Of a stretch of DNA of 64,000 nucleotides, positions 42,375 through 53,182 are shown in pieces (within the stretch, counting starts at the first letter, position 1; each line of letters opens with the position of its first letter). Source of the DNA: Scytolyngbya sp. HA4215-MV1. GTDB taxonomy: Bacteria; Cyanobacteriota; Cyanobacteriia; Leptolyngbyales; Leptolyngbyaceae. The position numbers and the translations under genes are program-made. The stretch covers positions 124,001 to 188,000 of the forward strand of contig JAHHIA010000004.1 of assembly GCA_019359045.1 (NCBI GenBank), written 5' to 3'. The notes beneath the pieces are model-generated. The model did no database searches, was not told the origin of the DNA, and saw only the letters and a program-made list of their open reading frames with translations.

Positions 42375-43640
42375 ATGTCAGGAAATCTATTTGGTAAAAG
42401 AGCAGGTTGGAATCGCCGAAGCTTTTTGTTGGGTGCTTCGGCGATCGCGACCATGGGAGCGATTCAGCAATTGGGCCTATCCTGCTGGGACGATCGTGCC
42501 AGTGCGGCAACCAGTGTATCGGGTCAGATTCCGTTTTGGGGCGTGCATCAGGCTGGCATTGTCACTCCGGATGTGGCAGCGGCGTTGGTGGTCGCACTGG
42601 ATGTTACTGCCCGATCTACCGCTGAACTACAGCAGCTTTTTCACATCTTGACTCAACGAATTGAGTATTTAATGTCAGGAGGGATTCTACAACCGCTTGA
42701 TCCCAAATATCCTCCCAGTGGTTCCGGCATTTTAGGGAATGAGTTTGTTGCCGATAACTTAACGGTGACAGTGGCAGTGGGGGCATCGTTGTTTGACGAT
42801 CGCTACGGCTTAGCAAGCTTGAAACCTCGCTGTCTCACTGAGATGCCTAATTTTGCCCACGATCGTCTCGATCCATCGCTGTGCCATGGTGATCTGTTGC
42901 TTCAGTTGTGCGCCAATCACAATGAAACCAATATTCATGCCTTGCGCGATATTGTGAAACAACTGGCGGGTTTAGTCGTATTGCGCTGGCAAATGACCGG
43001 ATTTCAACAGCCCGATACCGATTCTCACCCACATCGCACGACGGTTCGCAATCTGCTAGGGTTCAAAGATGGCACGGCGAATCCTGATTCTCAAGACGAG
43101 CGCTTGATGAACCAGTTAATTTGGGTGCAGCGCAATAGCAATGAACCTGCCTGGACGATCGGCGGCACCTATCAGGTCGTCAGAATTATCCGCATGTTTG
43201 TCGAATTTTGGGATCGCACCCCTCTGGAGGAACAGGAAGAAATTATCGGACGCGCCAGGGTAACGGGTGCGCCTCTGGGCTACCAGCACGAAGAAGATAT
43301 TCCAGACTATGCCAAAGACCCTAACGGACGGAAGATTGCGCTGGATGCCCACATTCGATTAGCCAATCCACGCACGCCTCAAACTGAAGCCAACCGAATT
43401 CTGCGGAAAGGGTTTCACTATTCTCGTGGTATTGACAAAGCTGGACAGTTGGATATGGGGTTGCTGTTCATGGCGTTTCAACAAAATTTGCAGCGTGGGT
43501 TTGAAACGGTGCAAAACCGCTTGAACGGTGAACCGCTGGAAGAATATATCAAACCGATCGGCGGTGGTTATTTCTTTACTCTACCCGGCGTAGTAAAAAA
43601 AGATGGTTATTTGGGAGAATCTTTGCTGGAAGCTCAATAG
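42375..43640 (+). CDS. efeB: EfeB-like Dyp-type heme peroxidase, Tat-exported
   Basis: 421 residues. Tat signal NRRSFLLGASAIATMG near the start. Dye-decolorising peroxidase fold with the GxxDG motif in LLGFKDGTANP, the distal Arg/His region RIIRMFVEFWDRTPLEEQEEIIGR, and KGFHYSRGID for heme binding; the end GGGYFFTLPGV is typical of EfeB. In the Efe system EfeB oxidises ferrous iron or removes iron from heme outside the membrane. It directly follows efeO with a 6-bp gap. No efeU in this window. Confidence 0.93.
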   Translation: MSGNLFGKRAGWNRRSFLLGASAIATMGAIQQLGLSCWDDRASAATSVSGQIPFWGVHQAGIVTPDVAAALVVALDVTARSTAELQQLFHILTQRIEYLMSGGILQPLDPKYPPSGSGILGNEFVADNLTVTVAVGASLFDDRYGLASLKPRCLTEMPNFAHDRLDPSLCHGDLLLQLCANHNETNIHALRDIVKQLAGLVVLRWQMTGFQQPDTDSHPHRTTVRNLLGFKDGTANPDSQDERLMNQLIWVQRNSNEPAWTIGGTYQVVRIIRMFVEFWDRTPLEEQEEIIGRARVTGAPLGYQHEEDIPDYAKDPNGRKIALDAHIRLANPRTPQTEANRILRKGFHYSRGIDKAGQLDMGLLFMAFQQNLQRGFETVQNRLNGEPLEEYIKPIGGGYFFTLPGVVKKDGYLGESLLEAQ

Positions 43641-43719
43641 ACATTCAGCAGGTTCCTGATAGCAAAAATCAACCCCAAAGCGATCGCTTGAAAGGACACA
43701 TTCAGCGTGGCGGAAAGCG

Positions 43720-44013
43720 TTACGGAAGATCGGCAATCAGCACATTAATTCGTTCCGCCACGTCTGCTTTCGCTTCTGGATCAGAATCGTGGAGAAACAC
43801 ATCTAATACAAACCATCGGCACAATTCTGGGTCAATTAGCACAAGACGCAGAATGATTTGATTCAGGATTTCTGTAACTAACTGATCGGGAAGGCGACGA
43901 ATTTCATCACGAATCATTAGCCCTTCTTCCATGTTGTGGCTACTGCCAACCCGTATCACGGCTTTGAAAATAACCTCAATTAGCGTCTCAAAATTTTCTT
44001 TTGGCAAAGTCAA
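43720..44013 (-). CDS. Small conserved-looking helical protein, unknown
   Basis: 97 residues, all-helical in appearance (LIEVIFKAVIRVGSS, IRDEIRRLPDQLVTEILNQIILRLVLIDPELC, EAKADVAERINVLIADL), acidic, with no membrane span or known motif. The only start in range is TTG at 44013, with a poor ribosome site; the next ATG would drop 26 residues. It stands alone on the minus strand between efeB and the giant kinase. I do not recognise the family. Codon pattern and amphipathic helices favour a real gene. Confidence 0.6.
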   Translation of the reverse strand: MTLPKENFETLIEVIFKAVIRVGSSHNMEEGLMIRDEIRRLPDQLVTEILNQIILRLVLIDPELCRWFVLDVFLHDSDPEAKADVAERINVLIADLP

Positions 44014-44318
44014 GAGAAATAAAACCTAATTCATATAAAAACTATCGCGCGTCTGGGTTAGCGACAAGGTAACCCAAACTATGATTCATTCAGCTTACCC
44101 CTTTATAAGGTTGGGCAGGCATACAAAATTGGGCATCTATCTTTGGAGAGATCTAGAAGCCCCTAATTTCTTCTGAAAACTCTATCTCCGGTAGGAAGCC
44201 AGGAATCAGTTCTGAGATAGATGATCGACGTGGACAAGCCCTAAATTTGCCCAAAATCTGTGCAACGACGATTCTCGCTTGCGATCGTCCCTCTACAGCG
44301 TCATCTAAGGGAACCCTT
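44014..44318. other. Intergenic region before the giant kinase
   Basis: Contains the promoter and leader of the kinase gene; no hairpin, repeat or operator stood out. Confidence 0.4.
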
Positions 44319-47300
44319 ATGCCAACTGCCCAAGCGCCAACTGAACCTAGCAACTTTGACCTGAAGCAACTTCTCAATGTGTTGATGGAAGTGAAGAAAG
44401 GCAATTTCTCCATTCGCATGCCTGCTGATCAGATTGGCATTGCTGGAAAAATTGCCGATACGCTCAACGACATCATTGAAAAAAATGAGCAGATGACGAC
44501 GGAGCTTGAGCGCATCAGTACGGTTGTCGGTAAAGAAGGGAAAATCAATGAGCGGGCTTCTATTGGGTCAGCGCGAGGATCCTGGAAGGCTTGTGAAGGC
44601 TCGATCAATTCCTTAATTGGGGACTTGGTGCAGCCGATGGCAGAAATTACTCGCGTCATTCGGGCAGTTGCCAATGGCAATTTGTCGCAGTCGATCGCCA
44701 CAGAAATTGATGGGCGATCGCTGCAAGGGGAATTCCTGCAAACGGCGCAAATCGTCAATACGATGGTGGGGCAGCTTAGCTCCTTTGCCTCGGAGGTAAC
44801 GCGGGTGGCGCGCGAGGTGGGCACCGAGGGGAAATTGGGTGTACAAGCAGAAGTGCGGGGGGTGGCAGGCACCTGGAAAGACCTGACCGACTCAGTGAAC
44901 TCCATGGCAGGCAACCTAACTGCCCAGGTACGGAATATTGCCGAAGTGACCACCGCTGTGGCAAACGGTGACCTTTCTAAAAAAATCACCGTCGATGTCA
45001 AAGGCGAAATTTTAGAACTGAAAAACACCATCAATACCATGGTGGATCAGCTCAACTCCTTTGCTTCGGAAGTCACGCGGGTGGCACGCGAAGTCGGAAC
45101 GGAAGGGAAACTGGGTGTGCAAGCGCAAGTGCCCGGTGTAGCAGGCACTTGGAAAGACCTGACCGATTCTGTGAATCTGATGGCAGGCAACCTCACGGCT
45201 CAGGTGCGCAACATTGCCGAAGTGACCACCGCCGTGGCGAATGGCGACCTGTCTAAGAAAATCACGGTCGATGTCAAGGGCGAAATTTTAGAGCTGAAAA
45301 ACACCGTCAATATCATGGTGGATCAGCTCAACTCCTTTGCTTCGGAAGTGACGCGGGTGGCGCGAGAAGTGGGTGCCGATGGCAAACTGGGCGGTCAAGC
45401 CGATGTGCGGGGTGTAGCGGGCACCTGGAAAGACCTGACCGACTCGGTGAATTTCATGGCAGGCTCGCTCACTGCCCAAGTGCGGAACATTGCCGAAGTG
45501 ACGACGGCAGTAGCCAATGGCGACCTCTCCAAGAAAATCACGGTCGATGTCAAAGGCGAAATTTTAGAGCTAAAAAACACCATCAACACCATGGTGGATC
45601 AACTCAACTCCTTTGCCTCGGAGGTGACGCGAGTTGCCCGCGAGGTGGGGACCGAAGGCAAACTGGGGGTACAGGCGCAAGTACCGGGGGTGGCAGGTAC
45701 CTGGAAAGACCTGACGGACAACGTCAACCTGATGGCGGGTAATTTGACCGGGCAGGTGCGAAACATTGCGGAAGTGGCAACCGCGATCGCCAATGGCGAC
45801 CTTTCCAAAAAAATTACCGTCGATGTGCGGGGTGAAATTTTTGAGCTAAAAAACACCATCAACATCATGGTGGATCAGCTCAACTCCTTTGCCTCAGAGG
45901 TAACGCGGGTGGCGCGCGAAGTAGGGGCGGAAGGCAAGCTAGGCGGACAGGCAGAGGTGCGAGGGGTGGCAGGTACCTGGAAGGATCTCACCGACTCGGT
46001 AAACTTCATGGCAGGTAGCTTAACGGCTCAAGTGCGGAACATTGCCGAAGTAACGACAGCGGTGGCGAATGGTGACCTGTCCAAGAAAATCACCGTGGAT
46101 GTCAAAGGCGAGATTTTAGAGCTGAAAAACACGATCAACGTCATGGTGGATCAGCTCAACTCCTTTGCTTCGGAGGTGACGCGGGTGGCCCGCGAGGTAG
46201 GCACGGAAGGGAAACTGGGGGTACAGGCGGAAGTGCGAGGCGTCGCAGGCACCTGGAAAGACCTGACCGACTCGGTAAACTCCATGGCAGGCAATCTCAC
46301 GGCTCAGGTGCGGAACATTGCCGAAGTGACTACCGCTGTGGCCAATGGCGACCTGTCCAAGAAAATCACCGTGGATGTCAAAGGCGAGATTTTAGAGCTG
46401 AAAAACACGATCAACACCATGGTGGATCAGCTCAGTTCCTTTGCCTCGGAGGTGACGCGGGTGGCGCGCGAGGTCGGTACGGAAGGGAAGCTGGGGGTAC
46501 AGGCTGAAGTGCGAGGTGTGGCGGGTACCTGGAAAGACCTCACCGATAACGTCAACTCGATGGCAGGCAACCTGACCGCTCAGGTGCGGAACATTGCCGA
46601 AGTGGCAACGGCGATCGCCAATGGCGACCTCTCCAAAAAAATCACCGTGCAAGTCAAAGGTGAAATCTTTGAGCTGAAAAACACCATCAACATCATGGTG
46701 GATCAACTCAGTTCCTTTGCCTCGGAGGTAACGCGGGTGGCGCGGGAAGTGGGCGCAGAAGGCAAACTGGGGGTACAAGCCGATGTGCGCGGTGTAGCAG
46801 GTACCTGGAAAGACCTCACCGACTCGGTAAACTTTATGGCAGGCTCCCTCACTGCCCAGGTGCGAAACATCGCGGCAGTCACAACGGCGGTGGCAAACGG
46901 TGACCTTTCCAAAAAGATCACGGTCGATGTCAAAGGCGAGATTCTGGAGCTGAAAAACACGGTCAACACGATGGTGGATCAGCTCAATTCCTTTGCCTCG
47001 GAGGTAACGCGGGTCGCGCGCGAGGTGGGCGCGGAAGGCAAGCTAGGCGTGCAAGCCGAAGTGCGAGGCGTGGCGGGCACCTGGAAAGACCTGACCGACT
47101 CGGTGAACTTCATGGCAGGCTCCCTCACTGCTCAGGTGCGGAACATTGCCGAAGTCACCACCGCCGTGGCTAACGGCGACCTCTCCAAGAAAATTACCGT
47201 GGATGTGAAAGGCGAAATTTTGGAGCTGAAAAACACGATCAATATCATGGTGGATCAGCTCAACTCCTTTGCCTCGGAGGTGACGCGGGTGGCAAGAGAG

Positions 47301-50300
47301 GTGGGGACGGAAGGGAAATTGGGAGTACAGGCGCAGGTACCCGGCGTGGCAGGTACCTGGAAAGACCTGACCGACTCGGTGAACTCGATGGCAGGCAACC
47401 TCACCGCGCAGGTGCGGAACATTGCTGAAGTGGCAACGGCGATCGCCAACGGCGACCTTTCCAAGAAAATCACCGTAGATGTGCGGGGTGAAATTTACGA
47501 ACTGAAAAACACGATCAACATCATGGTGGATCAACTCAGTTCTTTTGCTTCTGAAGTGACGCGGGTGGCGCGCGAGGTGGGCACCGAAGGCAAACTGGGC
47601 GGTCAGGCATTGGTGATTGGGGTGGCTGGTATTTGGAAAGACCTGACCGACAATGTGAACTCCATGGCGGGCAATCTGACGGCACAGGTGCGAGGCATTG
47701 CCAAAGTGGTAACTGCCGTAGCCAACGGCGACCTGAAACGCAAGCTGATGCTGGATGCCAAGGGAGAAATCGAAACCCTGGCAGATACAATCAACGAGAT
47801 GATTGACACGCTGGCAACCTTTGCCGACCAGGTGACCACAGTTGCGCGTGAGGTGGGCATTGAAGGCAAACTGGGCGGTCAGGCGAAGGTGCCGGGGGCA
47901 TCGGGCACCTGGCGGGCACTGACCGATAACGTGAATGAACTGGCGGCAAATCTGACAACCCAGGTGCGTGCGATCGCCGAGGTGGCAACCGCAGTGACCA
48001 AGGGCGACTTGACCCGATCGATTTCGGTAGAAGCCCAGGGTGAAGTGGCAATTCTAAAGGACAACGTCAACCTGATGATTGCCAACCTGCGCGAAACCAC
48101 CCAGAAAAACACCGAGCAGGACTGGCTCAAAACCAACCTGGCGAAGTTTACCCGCATGCTGCAAGGTCAACGGGATCTGGAAACCGTCTCCAAACTGATT
48201 TTGTCGGAATTGGCGCCCCTCGTTTCCGCTCAACACGGGGTCTTCTACTTACTAGAAACCAGCGAAATCCATCCTTCCCATTTGAAGCTGCTCAGTACCT
48301 ATGCCTATCGCGAACGCAAACATCTCGCCAATCGCTTCTACTTGGGCGAAGGACTGGTCGGACAGTGTGCGCTGGAGAAAGAGCGCATTCTGGTCACCGA
48401 GGTGCCGCACAACTATATCAAGATCAACTCCGGGTTAGGCGAAGCTCCCCCGATGAATGTGGTAGTGTTGCCCGTCCTGTTTGAAGGGCAGGTAACCGCA
48501 GTGATTGAGCTAGCTTCGTTTAATCGATTTAATGAAATTCACCTCACCTTCTTTGATCAGCTCACCGAAAGTATCGCCATCGTGCTGAATACGATCGCCG
48601 CTAGCATGAGAACTGAAGAACTGTTGAAGCAGTCCCAATCCCTGGCAGAAGAACTGCAAAGCCAGCAGACCGAGTTGACCGACACCAACAAGCGATTGGA
48701 ACAGCAAGCCCAATCCCTCAAGGCATCAGAAGAATTGCTCAAGAGTCAGCAAGAACAACTGCAACAAACTAACGAAGAATTGCAAGAAAAAGCCGAATTG
48801 TTGGCGCTGCAAAATCGAGAAGTGGAACGCAAGAATACTGAAATTGAGCAAGCGCGCCGATCGCTAGAAGAGAAAGCCGAGCAGTTGGCACTCACCTCCA
48901 AATATAAATCCGAGTTCCTCGCCAACATGTCTCACGAATTGCGAACCCCACTCAACAGCTTGCTGATTCTGGCGCGACTGCTGGCAGACAACAGCGACGG
49001 TAACCTGACCCAGCGCCAAGTGGAATACTCCCAAACTATCTACTCGGCGGGTAATGATCTGTTGGGATTGATTAATGACATCTTAGATTTAGCCAAAATC
49101 GAATCGGGCACGATCTCGGTCGAAGCGGAACAAATGTTGTTTACTGACCTCCAGGTACATCTGGAGCGCACCTTCCGGCAAGTGGCGATCGATCGCAAGC
49201 TCGACTTCTACCTCCGCTTCAACGAGTACCTACCTCGCAGCATCTACACCGATGCCAAACGACTCCAGCAAGTGCTCAAGAATTTACTGGCAAATGCCTT
49301 TAAGTTTACCGAGCGGGGGCATGTCTTGCTGGATGTCAGCGTCGTCACCAATGGCTGGAATCCAGAAAACGAAACCCTCAACCAGGCAGAACAAGTCATC
49401 GCCTTCGCGGTAACGGATACTGGCATTGGCATTGCTTCCGAGAAACAGCAAATTATCTTTGAAGCTTTCCAACAGGAAGACGGCACCACCAGTCGTCGCT
49501 ATGGGGGCACTGGGCTAGGACTGTCGATTAGCCGAGAAATTGCTCACCTGCTTGGGGGCGAAATCCGCCTGATCAGCAAGCTAGGCAGTGGCAGCACCTT
49601 CACACTCTACTTGCCCCTCATCTATTCGGGTGGGCAGGACGACCCCAAACGGCGGGTAGACGGATTGCTGCGCAAGCGTCTGGATGAAGACTCCCCTAGA
49701 ATCCAACCTGCGTCTGCATTGAGCTCTCCCTCAACCCTAGCTCGGAGCATCAGCGATGCGCCCCCTCCGCTACAGCAGGAGATGCGATTGACCTCCCCTG
49801 CCTCTAGCACGCTGCATCATGAGCAGATTATCGAAGACGATCGCACCACCATTGGCTCTGGCGATCGGGCACTGCTGATTATTGAAGATGACCTGAACTT
49901 TGCCCGAATTCTGCTCGATCTCACCCGCCAACAAGGCTTTAAAGGACTGGTGGCAACCCGGGGTGACATTGGTTTGGACATGGCGAGACAATTTCAGCCA
50001 GCCGCCATCATGCTCGATATCCGTTTGCCCATTTTGGATGGCTGGACCGTGCTCAACTATCTCAAGCATGATCCCGGTACACGCCACATTCCCGTTCAAA
50101 TTATGACTGTAGAAGATGGGCAAGATCGGAGCTTGCGACAAGGTGCGATCGCCTATTTGCAAAAACCCATCAGCAGCGAAGCTTTGTTGAATGCGCTCGC
50201 CAGTATCCGAGAATTTGTCGAGCGTTCGATTAAGACGTTGCTTGTGGTAGAGGACGACCCCGTACAGCGGCAGAGCATGATCGACTTAATTGGCAACGGC

Positions 50301-51053
50301 GATGTTGTGACGGTTGCAGTCGAAACCGGTGCCGCAGCCCTTGAAACGATTCGCTCACAACGGGTTGATTGTCTCGTGCTCGATCTGCTGTTGCCTGATA
50401 TGGATGGGTTTGAACTGATTGAGCAAATTAAGCGAGAACCCAACCTGGAGCGTCTGCCCATTATCATTTACACCGGCAAGGAACTGACCCCTCCAGAAGA
50501 AACTGAATTGCGCCGCCTTTCCGACACGTTGATCATTAAAGGTGTGCGATCGCCAGAACGATTGCTGGACGAAACAGCCCTCTTCTTGCACCGAGTTCAG
50601 TCCAATCTACCCGAACAGCAGCGACTCATACTCGAACAATTGCGGCGTAATGATCCCATTCTGACTGACAAAAAGGTTTTGATCGTAGATGACGATGTTC
50701 GCAATATCTTTGCCCTGACCAGCGTATTGGAACGCTTCCAGATGCAAGTCTTTCATGCTGAGAATGGCAGGGATGGAATTGCTATCCTCCAGGTGAATTC
50801 CGATATCGATGTGGTGCTAATGGACATCATGATGCCAGAGATGGACGGCTACGAAACCATGCGATCGATTCGTCAGATGAGCCAATTCATGACCCTACCG
50901 ATGATTGCCCTCACGGCAAAAGCCATGAAAGGCGATTGTGAAAAGTGCCTGAATGCAGGGGCAACCGACTACATCACGAAACCTGTTGAGATCGAGCAAC
51001 TGCTCTCCATGCTCAGAATTTGGCTGTGTCAGGCAGAGGAACGAGCTTCTTAA
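44319..51053 (+). CDS. Giant soluble hybrid histidine kinase with 12 tandem HAMP repeats, GAF and three receivers
   Basis: 2244 residues from the ATG at 44319 (AAGGGA upstream). Residues 1-148 hold two divergent HAMP-like units. Residues 149-1252 are twelve consecutive 92-residue HAMP repeats (core [20 protein letters not shown], then [50 protein letters not shown]). A GAF domain (about 1275-1425), a coiled coil (1430-1525), HisKA with His1539 in [10 protein letters not shown], HATPase with [13 protein letters not shown], then three receivers with phospho-Asp in LDIRLP, LDLLLP and MDIMMP. No transmembrane segment. The repeat unit closely resembles that of fungal group III kinases (Nik1/Os-1), osmosensors with five to six copies. 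The next gene, 62 bp on, is another kinase and likely partner. Confidence 0.95.
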   Translation: MPTAQAPTEPSNFDLKQLLNVLMEVKKGNFSIRMPADQIGIAGKIADTLNDIIEKNEQMTTELERISTVVGKEGKINERASIGSARGSWKACEGSINSLIGDLVQPMAEITRVIRAVANGNLSQSIATEIDGRSLQGEFLQTAQIVNTMVGQLSSFASEVTRVAREVGTEGKLGVQAEVRGVAGTWKDLTDSVNSMAGNLTAQVRNIAEVTTAVANGDLSKKITVDVKGEILELKNTINTMVDQLNSFASEVTRVAREVGTEGKLGVQAQVPGVAGTWKDLTDSVNLMAGNLTAQVRNIAEVTTAVANGDLSKKITVDVKGEILELKNTVNIMVDQLNSFASEVTRVAREVGADGKLGGQADVRGVAGTWKDLTDSVNFMAGSLTAQVRNIAEVTTAVANGDLSKKITVDVKGEILELKNTINTMVDQLNSFASEVTRVAREVGTEGKLGVQAQVPGVAGTWKDLTDNVNLMAGNLTGQVRNIAEVATAIANGDLSKKITVDVRGEIFELKNTINIMVDQLNSFASEVTRVAREVGAEGKLGGQAEVRGVAGTWKDLTDSVNFMAGSLTAQVRNIAEVTTAVANGDLSKKITVDVKGEILELKNTINVMVDQLNSFASEVTRVAREVGTEGKLGVQAEVRGVAGTWKDLTDSVNSMAGNLTAQVRNIAEVTTAVANGDLSKKITVDVKGEILELKNTINTMVDQLSSFASEVTRVAREVGTEGKLGVQAEVRGVAGTWKDLTDNVNSMAGNLTAQVRNIAEVATAIANGDLSKKITVQVKGEIFELKNTINIMVDQLSSFASEVTRVAREVGAEGKLGVQADVRGVAGTWKDLTDSVNFMAGSLTAQVRNIAAVTTAVANGDLSKKITVDVKGEILELKNTVNTMVDQLNSFASEVTRVAREVGAEGKLGVQAEVRGVAGTWKDLTDSVNFMAGSLTAQVRNIAEVTTAVANGDLSKKITVDVKGEILELKNTINIMVDQLNSFASEVTRVAREVGTEGKLGVQAQVPGVAGTWKDLTDSVNSMAGNLTAQVRNIAEVATAIANGDLSKKITVDVRGEIYELKNTINIMVDQLSSFASEVTRVAREVGTEGKLGGQALVIGVAGIWKDLTDNVNSMAGNLTAQVRGIAKVVTAVANGDLKRKLMLDAKGEIETLADTINEMIDTLATFADQVTTVAREVGIEGKLGGQAKVPGASGTWRALTDNVNELAANLTTQVRAIAEVATAVTKGDLTRSISVEAQGEVAILKDNVNLMIANLRETTQKNTEQDWLKTNLAKFTRMLQGQRDLETVSKLILSELAPLVSAQHGVFYLLETSEIHPSHLKLLSTYAYRERKHLANRFYLGEGLVGQCALEKERILVTEVPHNYIKINSGLGEAPPMNVVVLPVLFEGQVTAVIELASFNRFNEIHLTFFDQLTESIAIVLNTIAASMRTEELLKQSQSLAEELQSQQTELTDTNKRLEQQAQSLKASEELLKSQQEQLQQTNEELQEKAELLALQNREVERKNTEIEQARRSLEEKAEQLALTSKYKSEFLANMSHELRTPLNSLLILARLLADNSDGNLTQRQVEYSQTIYSAGNDLLGLINDILDLAKIESGTISVEAEQMLFTDLQVHLERTFRQVAIDRKLDFYLRFNEYLPRSIYTDAKRLQQVLKNLLANAFKFTERGHVLLDVSVVTNGWNPENETLNQAEQVIAFAVTDTGIGIASEKQQIIFEAFQQEDGTTSRRYGGTGLGLSISREIAHLLGGEIRLISKLGSGSTFTLYLPLIYSGGQDDPKRRVDGLLRKRLDEDSPRIQPASALSSPSTLARSISDAPPPLQQEMRLTSPASSTLHHEQIIEDDRTTIGSGDRALLIIEDDLNFARILLDLTRQQGFKGLVATRGDIGLDMARQFQPAAIMLDIRLPILDGWTVLNYLKHDPGTRHIPVQIMTVEDGQDRSLRQGAIAYLQKPISSEALLNALASIREFVERSIKTLLVVEDDPVQRQSMIDLIGNGDVVTVAVETGAAALETIRSQRVDCLVLDLLLPDMDGFELIEQIKREPNLERLPIIIYTGKELTPPEETELRRLSDTLIIKGVRSPERLLDETALFLHRVQSNLPEQQRLILEQLRRNDPILTDKKVLIVDDDVRNIFALTSVLERFQMQVFHAENGRDGIAILQVNSDIDVVLMDIMMPEMDGYETMRSIRQMSQFMTLPMIALTAKAMKGDCEKCLNAGATDYITKPVEIEQLLSMLRIWLCQAEERAS
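44763..48074 (+). repeat. Twelve tandem 276-bp HAMP-coding repeats
   Basis: Units begin at 44763, 45039, 45315, 45591 and so on, each exactly 276 bp, with no length change over 3312 bp. Inner copies are nearly identical; the last two (from 47523) are more diverged. Variants alternate (TEG/AEG/ADG; VRGV/VPGV; FMAGS/SMAGN/LMAGN). Confidence 0.95.
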
Positions 51054-51115
51054 GGATTTGTTTAGGCACTTCTGGTTTCTTTTTCTGCCGTCCCCATCCT
51101 ATTCTGTGTACACCT

Positions 51116-52807
51116 ATGCGCGCTGATTCCAAAGTCAATATTCTTCTGGTGGACGACCACAATGAAAATTTGGTTGCGCTAGAAGCTGTGCTGTCTATCA
51201 TGGAGCAAAATCTCGTCAAGGCTCGTTCTGGCGAGGAAGCGCTCCGGTGTTTACTGAGTCAGGATTTTGCCGTGATTCTGCTAGATGTGCAGATGCCCGA
51301 CATCGATGGCTTTGAAACTGCCCATCTCATCCGCCAACGACCCCGATCGCAGCATACGCCCATCATTTTTATCACAGGATTTAGCACCAGCGAGATGTGG
51401 CAAATGAAGGGCTACGCCCTGGGTGCAGTGGATTACTTGCTCAAACCCATTGATCCAGCCATTCTGATTTCAAAAGTAACCGTCTTTGTTGAGCTTTTCA
51501 AGAAAACGGCGGAAGTGCAACGGCAGGCTGCCGAACTGGCAACCCAAAAAGTTGAAATCATCCGAGAACAGCTGGCTCGGCAGCAGGCAGAATCTGATAG
51601 TCGCATGAAGGATGAGTTTTTGGCGATCGTTTCCCACGAGTTACGCACCCCCCTAAACGCCATTCTGGGTTGGTCGAAGCTGTTACAGACCAAAAACCTG
51701 GATGCAGAAACCACCCATCGCGCCTTAAAAGTGATCAGTCGCAATGCCCAATCGCAAGTGCAACTCATCGATGACATTCTCGATGTGGCACGTTTGATGC
51801 GGGGCAAACTGCATCTGAACTGTAGACCCGTGAACCTGCTGCATCTAATTTCAGCCGAACTCGAATCGATAGCACCGAGCGCAGAGGCGAAACAGATTCA
51901 CCTCAATAAACAATTTTCGTCTACTCCGTGCATCGTGTTAGGTGATTCAGAACGGTTGCAACAGGTGGTTCGCAACTTGCTCTCCAATGCCATTAAATTC
52001 ACGTCAGAAGGAGGAACCGTTGAGGTTTCGCTATCTGTCATTGCCAACCAGCGAATCCCCGATCCGTTAGTTCTGCTCGACACCACGATCGAGCCAACTC
52101 CGATGGAGCAAATCGTTCAAATCAAGGTCAGCGATACAGGTGTGGGGATTCATCCTGAGTTTCTACCCCACATTTTTGAGTATTTTCGTCAAGCAGATTC
52201 CTCTTCTACTCGCACCCATAACGGGCTGGGTCTGGGACTGGCGATCGTCCATCAATTGATAGACTTACACGGAGGCAAAATTTATGCTGCCAGTGACGGT
52301 CATGGTAAAGGGGCAACCTTTACCATCCATCTGCCCCTGTTCCGGCTATCGCCAAGCCTATCCCCACCCTATCCAGAGCCAGTTTTAGAGCAAAGCAAAG
52401 CCTCCTTGTCTCTCCATGCCATTACTGTGCTTGTGGTGGATGACAATGCAGACAATCGCGAGTTCATCAAAACTGCGTTAGAGCAAATGGGTGCTCAGGT
52501 GGAGGTCATGGCGAACGGGAATGAGGTGATGGAGTATCTCCAGCATCGACAGCCTGATGTGTTTGTGAGTGACATCGCTATGCCCGACGAAGATGGCTAC
52601 GATCTCCTAAACCGGGTTCGAGCGTTTGAGCGCGAAAAAGGAATCAAGATCCCCGCGATCGCCCTGACCGCCTATACCAAGCAAGAAGACCAGACCCAGG
52701 CACTTGCTGCTGGCTTCGAAATGTTTCTCTCTAAACCGATTGATCCATTGCATCTCGCGAACGCGATCGTTCAACTCGCCAGGGTGCAAACGCAACCCCT
52801 CCGATAA
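51116..52807 (+). CDS. Hybrid response regulator-histidine kinase (REC-HisKA-HATPase-REC)
   Basis: 563 residues. N-terminal receiver (ILLVDDHNENLVALEAVL, phospho-Asp in LLDVQMPDIDGF), a coiled coil, HisKA with [14 protein letters not shown], HATPase with NAIKFT and NGLGLGLAIVHQL, and a C-terminal receiver (VLVVDDNADNREFIK, SDIAMPDEDGYD). ATG 51116 is chosen because the receiver starts right after it; 51020 would run through the end of the preceding gene. It follows the giant kinase by 62 bp and is probably cotranscribed. It likely takes phosphate from the giant kinase's receivers and passes it on. A strong hairpin follows the stop. Confidence 0.94.
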   Translation: MRADSKVNILLVDDHNENLVALEAVLSIMEQNLVKARSGEEALRCLLSQDFAVILLDVQMPDIDGFETAHLIRQRPRSQHTPIIFITGFSTSEMWQMKGYALGAVDYLLKPIDPAILISKVTVFVELFKKTAEVQRQAAELATQKVEIIREQLARQQAESDSRMKDEFLAIVSHELRTPLNAILGWSKLLQTKNLDAETTHRALKVISRNAQSQVQLIDDILDVARLMRGKLHLNCRPVNLLHLISAELESIAPSAEAKQIHLNKQFSSTPCIVLGDSERLQQVVRNLLSNAIKFTSEGGTVEVSLSVIANQRIPDPLVLLDTTIEPTPMEQIVQIKVSDTGVGIHPEFLPHIFEYFRQADSSSTRTHNGLGLGLAIVHQLIDLHGGKIYAASDGHGKGATFTIHLPLFRLSPSLSPPYPEPVLEQSKASLSLHAITVLVVDDNADNREFIKTALEQMGAQVEVMANGNEVMEYLQHRQPDVFVSDIAMPDEDGYDLLNRVRAFEREKGIKIPAIALTAYTKQEDQTQALAAGFEMFLSKPIDPLHLANAIVQLARVQTQPLR

Positions 52808-52853
52808 AAGCAATCCATACGTAAAAAAATGGACGAGGGTAAAGGATTTTAGG

Positions 52854-52884
52854 CACCCCTTCTCCCAAATCAGGAGAAGGGGTG
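52854..52884 (+). terminator. 12-bp stem hairpin after the two-kinase operon
   Basis: CACCCCTTCTCC (52854-52865) and GGAGAAGGGGTG (52873-52884) are perfect complements with a 7-nt loop. No T-run follows. It may be a REP-type palindrome acting as terminator. Confidence 0.6.
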
Positions 52885-53021
52885 GTGATGAGGACAAGCA
52901 AGCCAAGCTAGGCAAAGGTTTCACTGACTTTTGTGTAATGGATAGGATAGAAAGACAGCGTCATAAATCTTGAGCGGTGAAGCATCCCTTTTCACCGCAA
53001 TTGGCAGTAGAATAAGCAAAT

Positions 53022-53036
53022 GATAATCATTATCAT
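53022..53036. promoter_or_regulatory. Zur box upstream of znuA
   Basis: Exact TGATAATCATTATCA, a perfect 7-1-7 inverted repeat that equals the cyanobacterial Zur consensus TGATAATnATTATCA. It lies 146 bp before the chosen znuA start and would overlap the promoter. Confidence 0.88.
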
Positions 53037-53182
53037 TCTGTGCCATGACCTCCTTTGCCTCCGCAATCCTCACTGCTCTGGTCGCTCGGGGTACTGCTGC
53101 TCAAAAGCTGGCACCCGAAAGCATGCCCCCAGAGGGTTTACGCTGCGCAAGGTTCGTGCGGTCGGCATTGCTGAGTCAAGGT

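Noticed and set aside
44429-47869. Several long minus-strand open frames within the giant kinase
   Set aside because: They recur every 276 bp as mirror images of the HAMP repeats and show no independent start sites or family features.
44763-48074. Regular direct repeats as a possible CRISPR array
   Set aside because: The units are 276-bp coding repeats with no unique spacers; they encode HAMP domains.
53045-53182. N-terminal extension of ZnuA from the ATG at 53045
   Set aside because: It starts 8 bp after the Zur box and lacks signal-peptide character; the lipoprotein signal begins after 53183.
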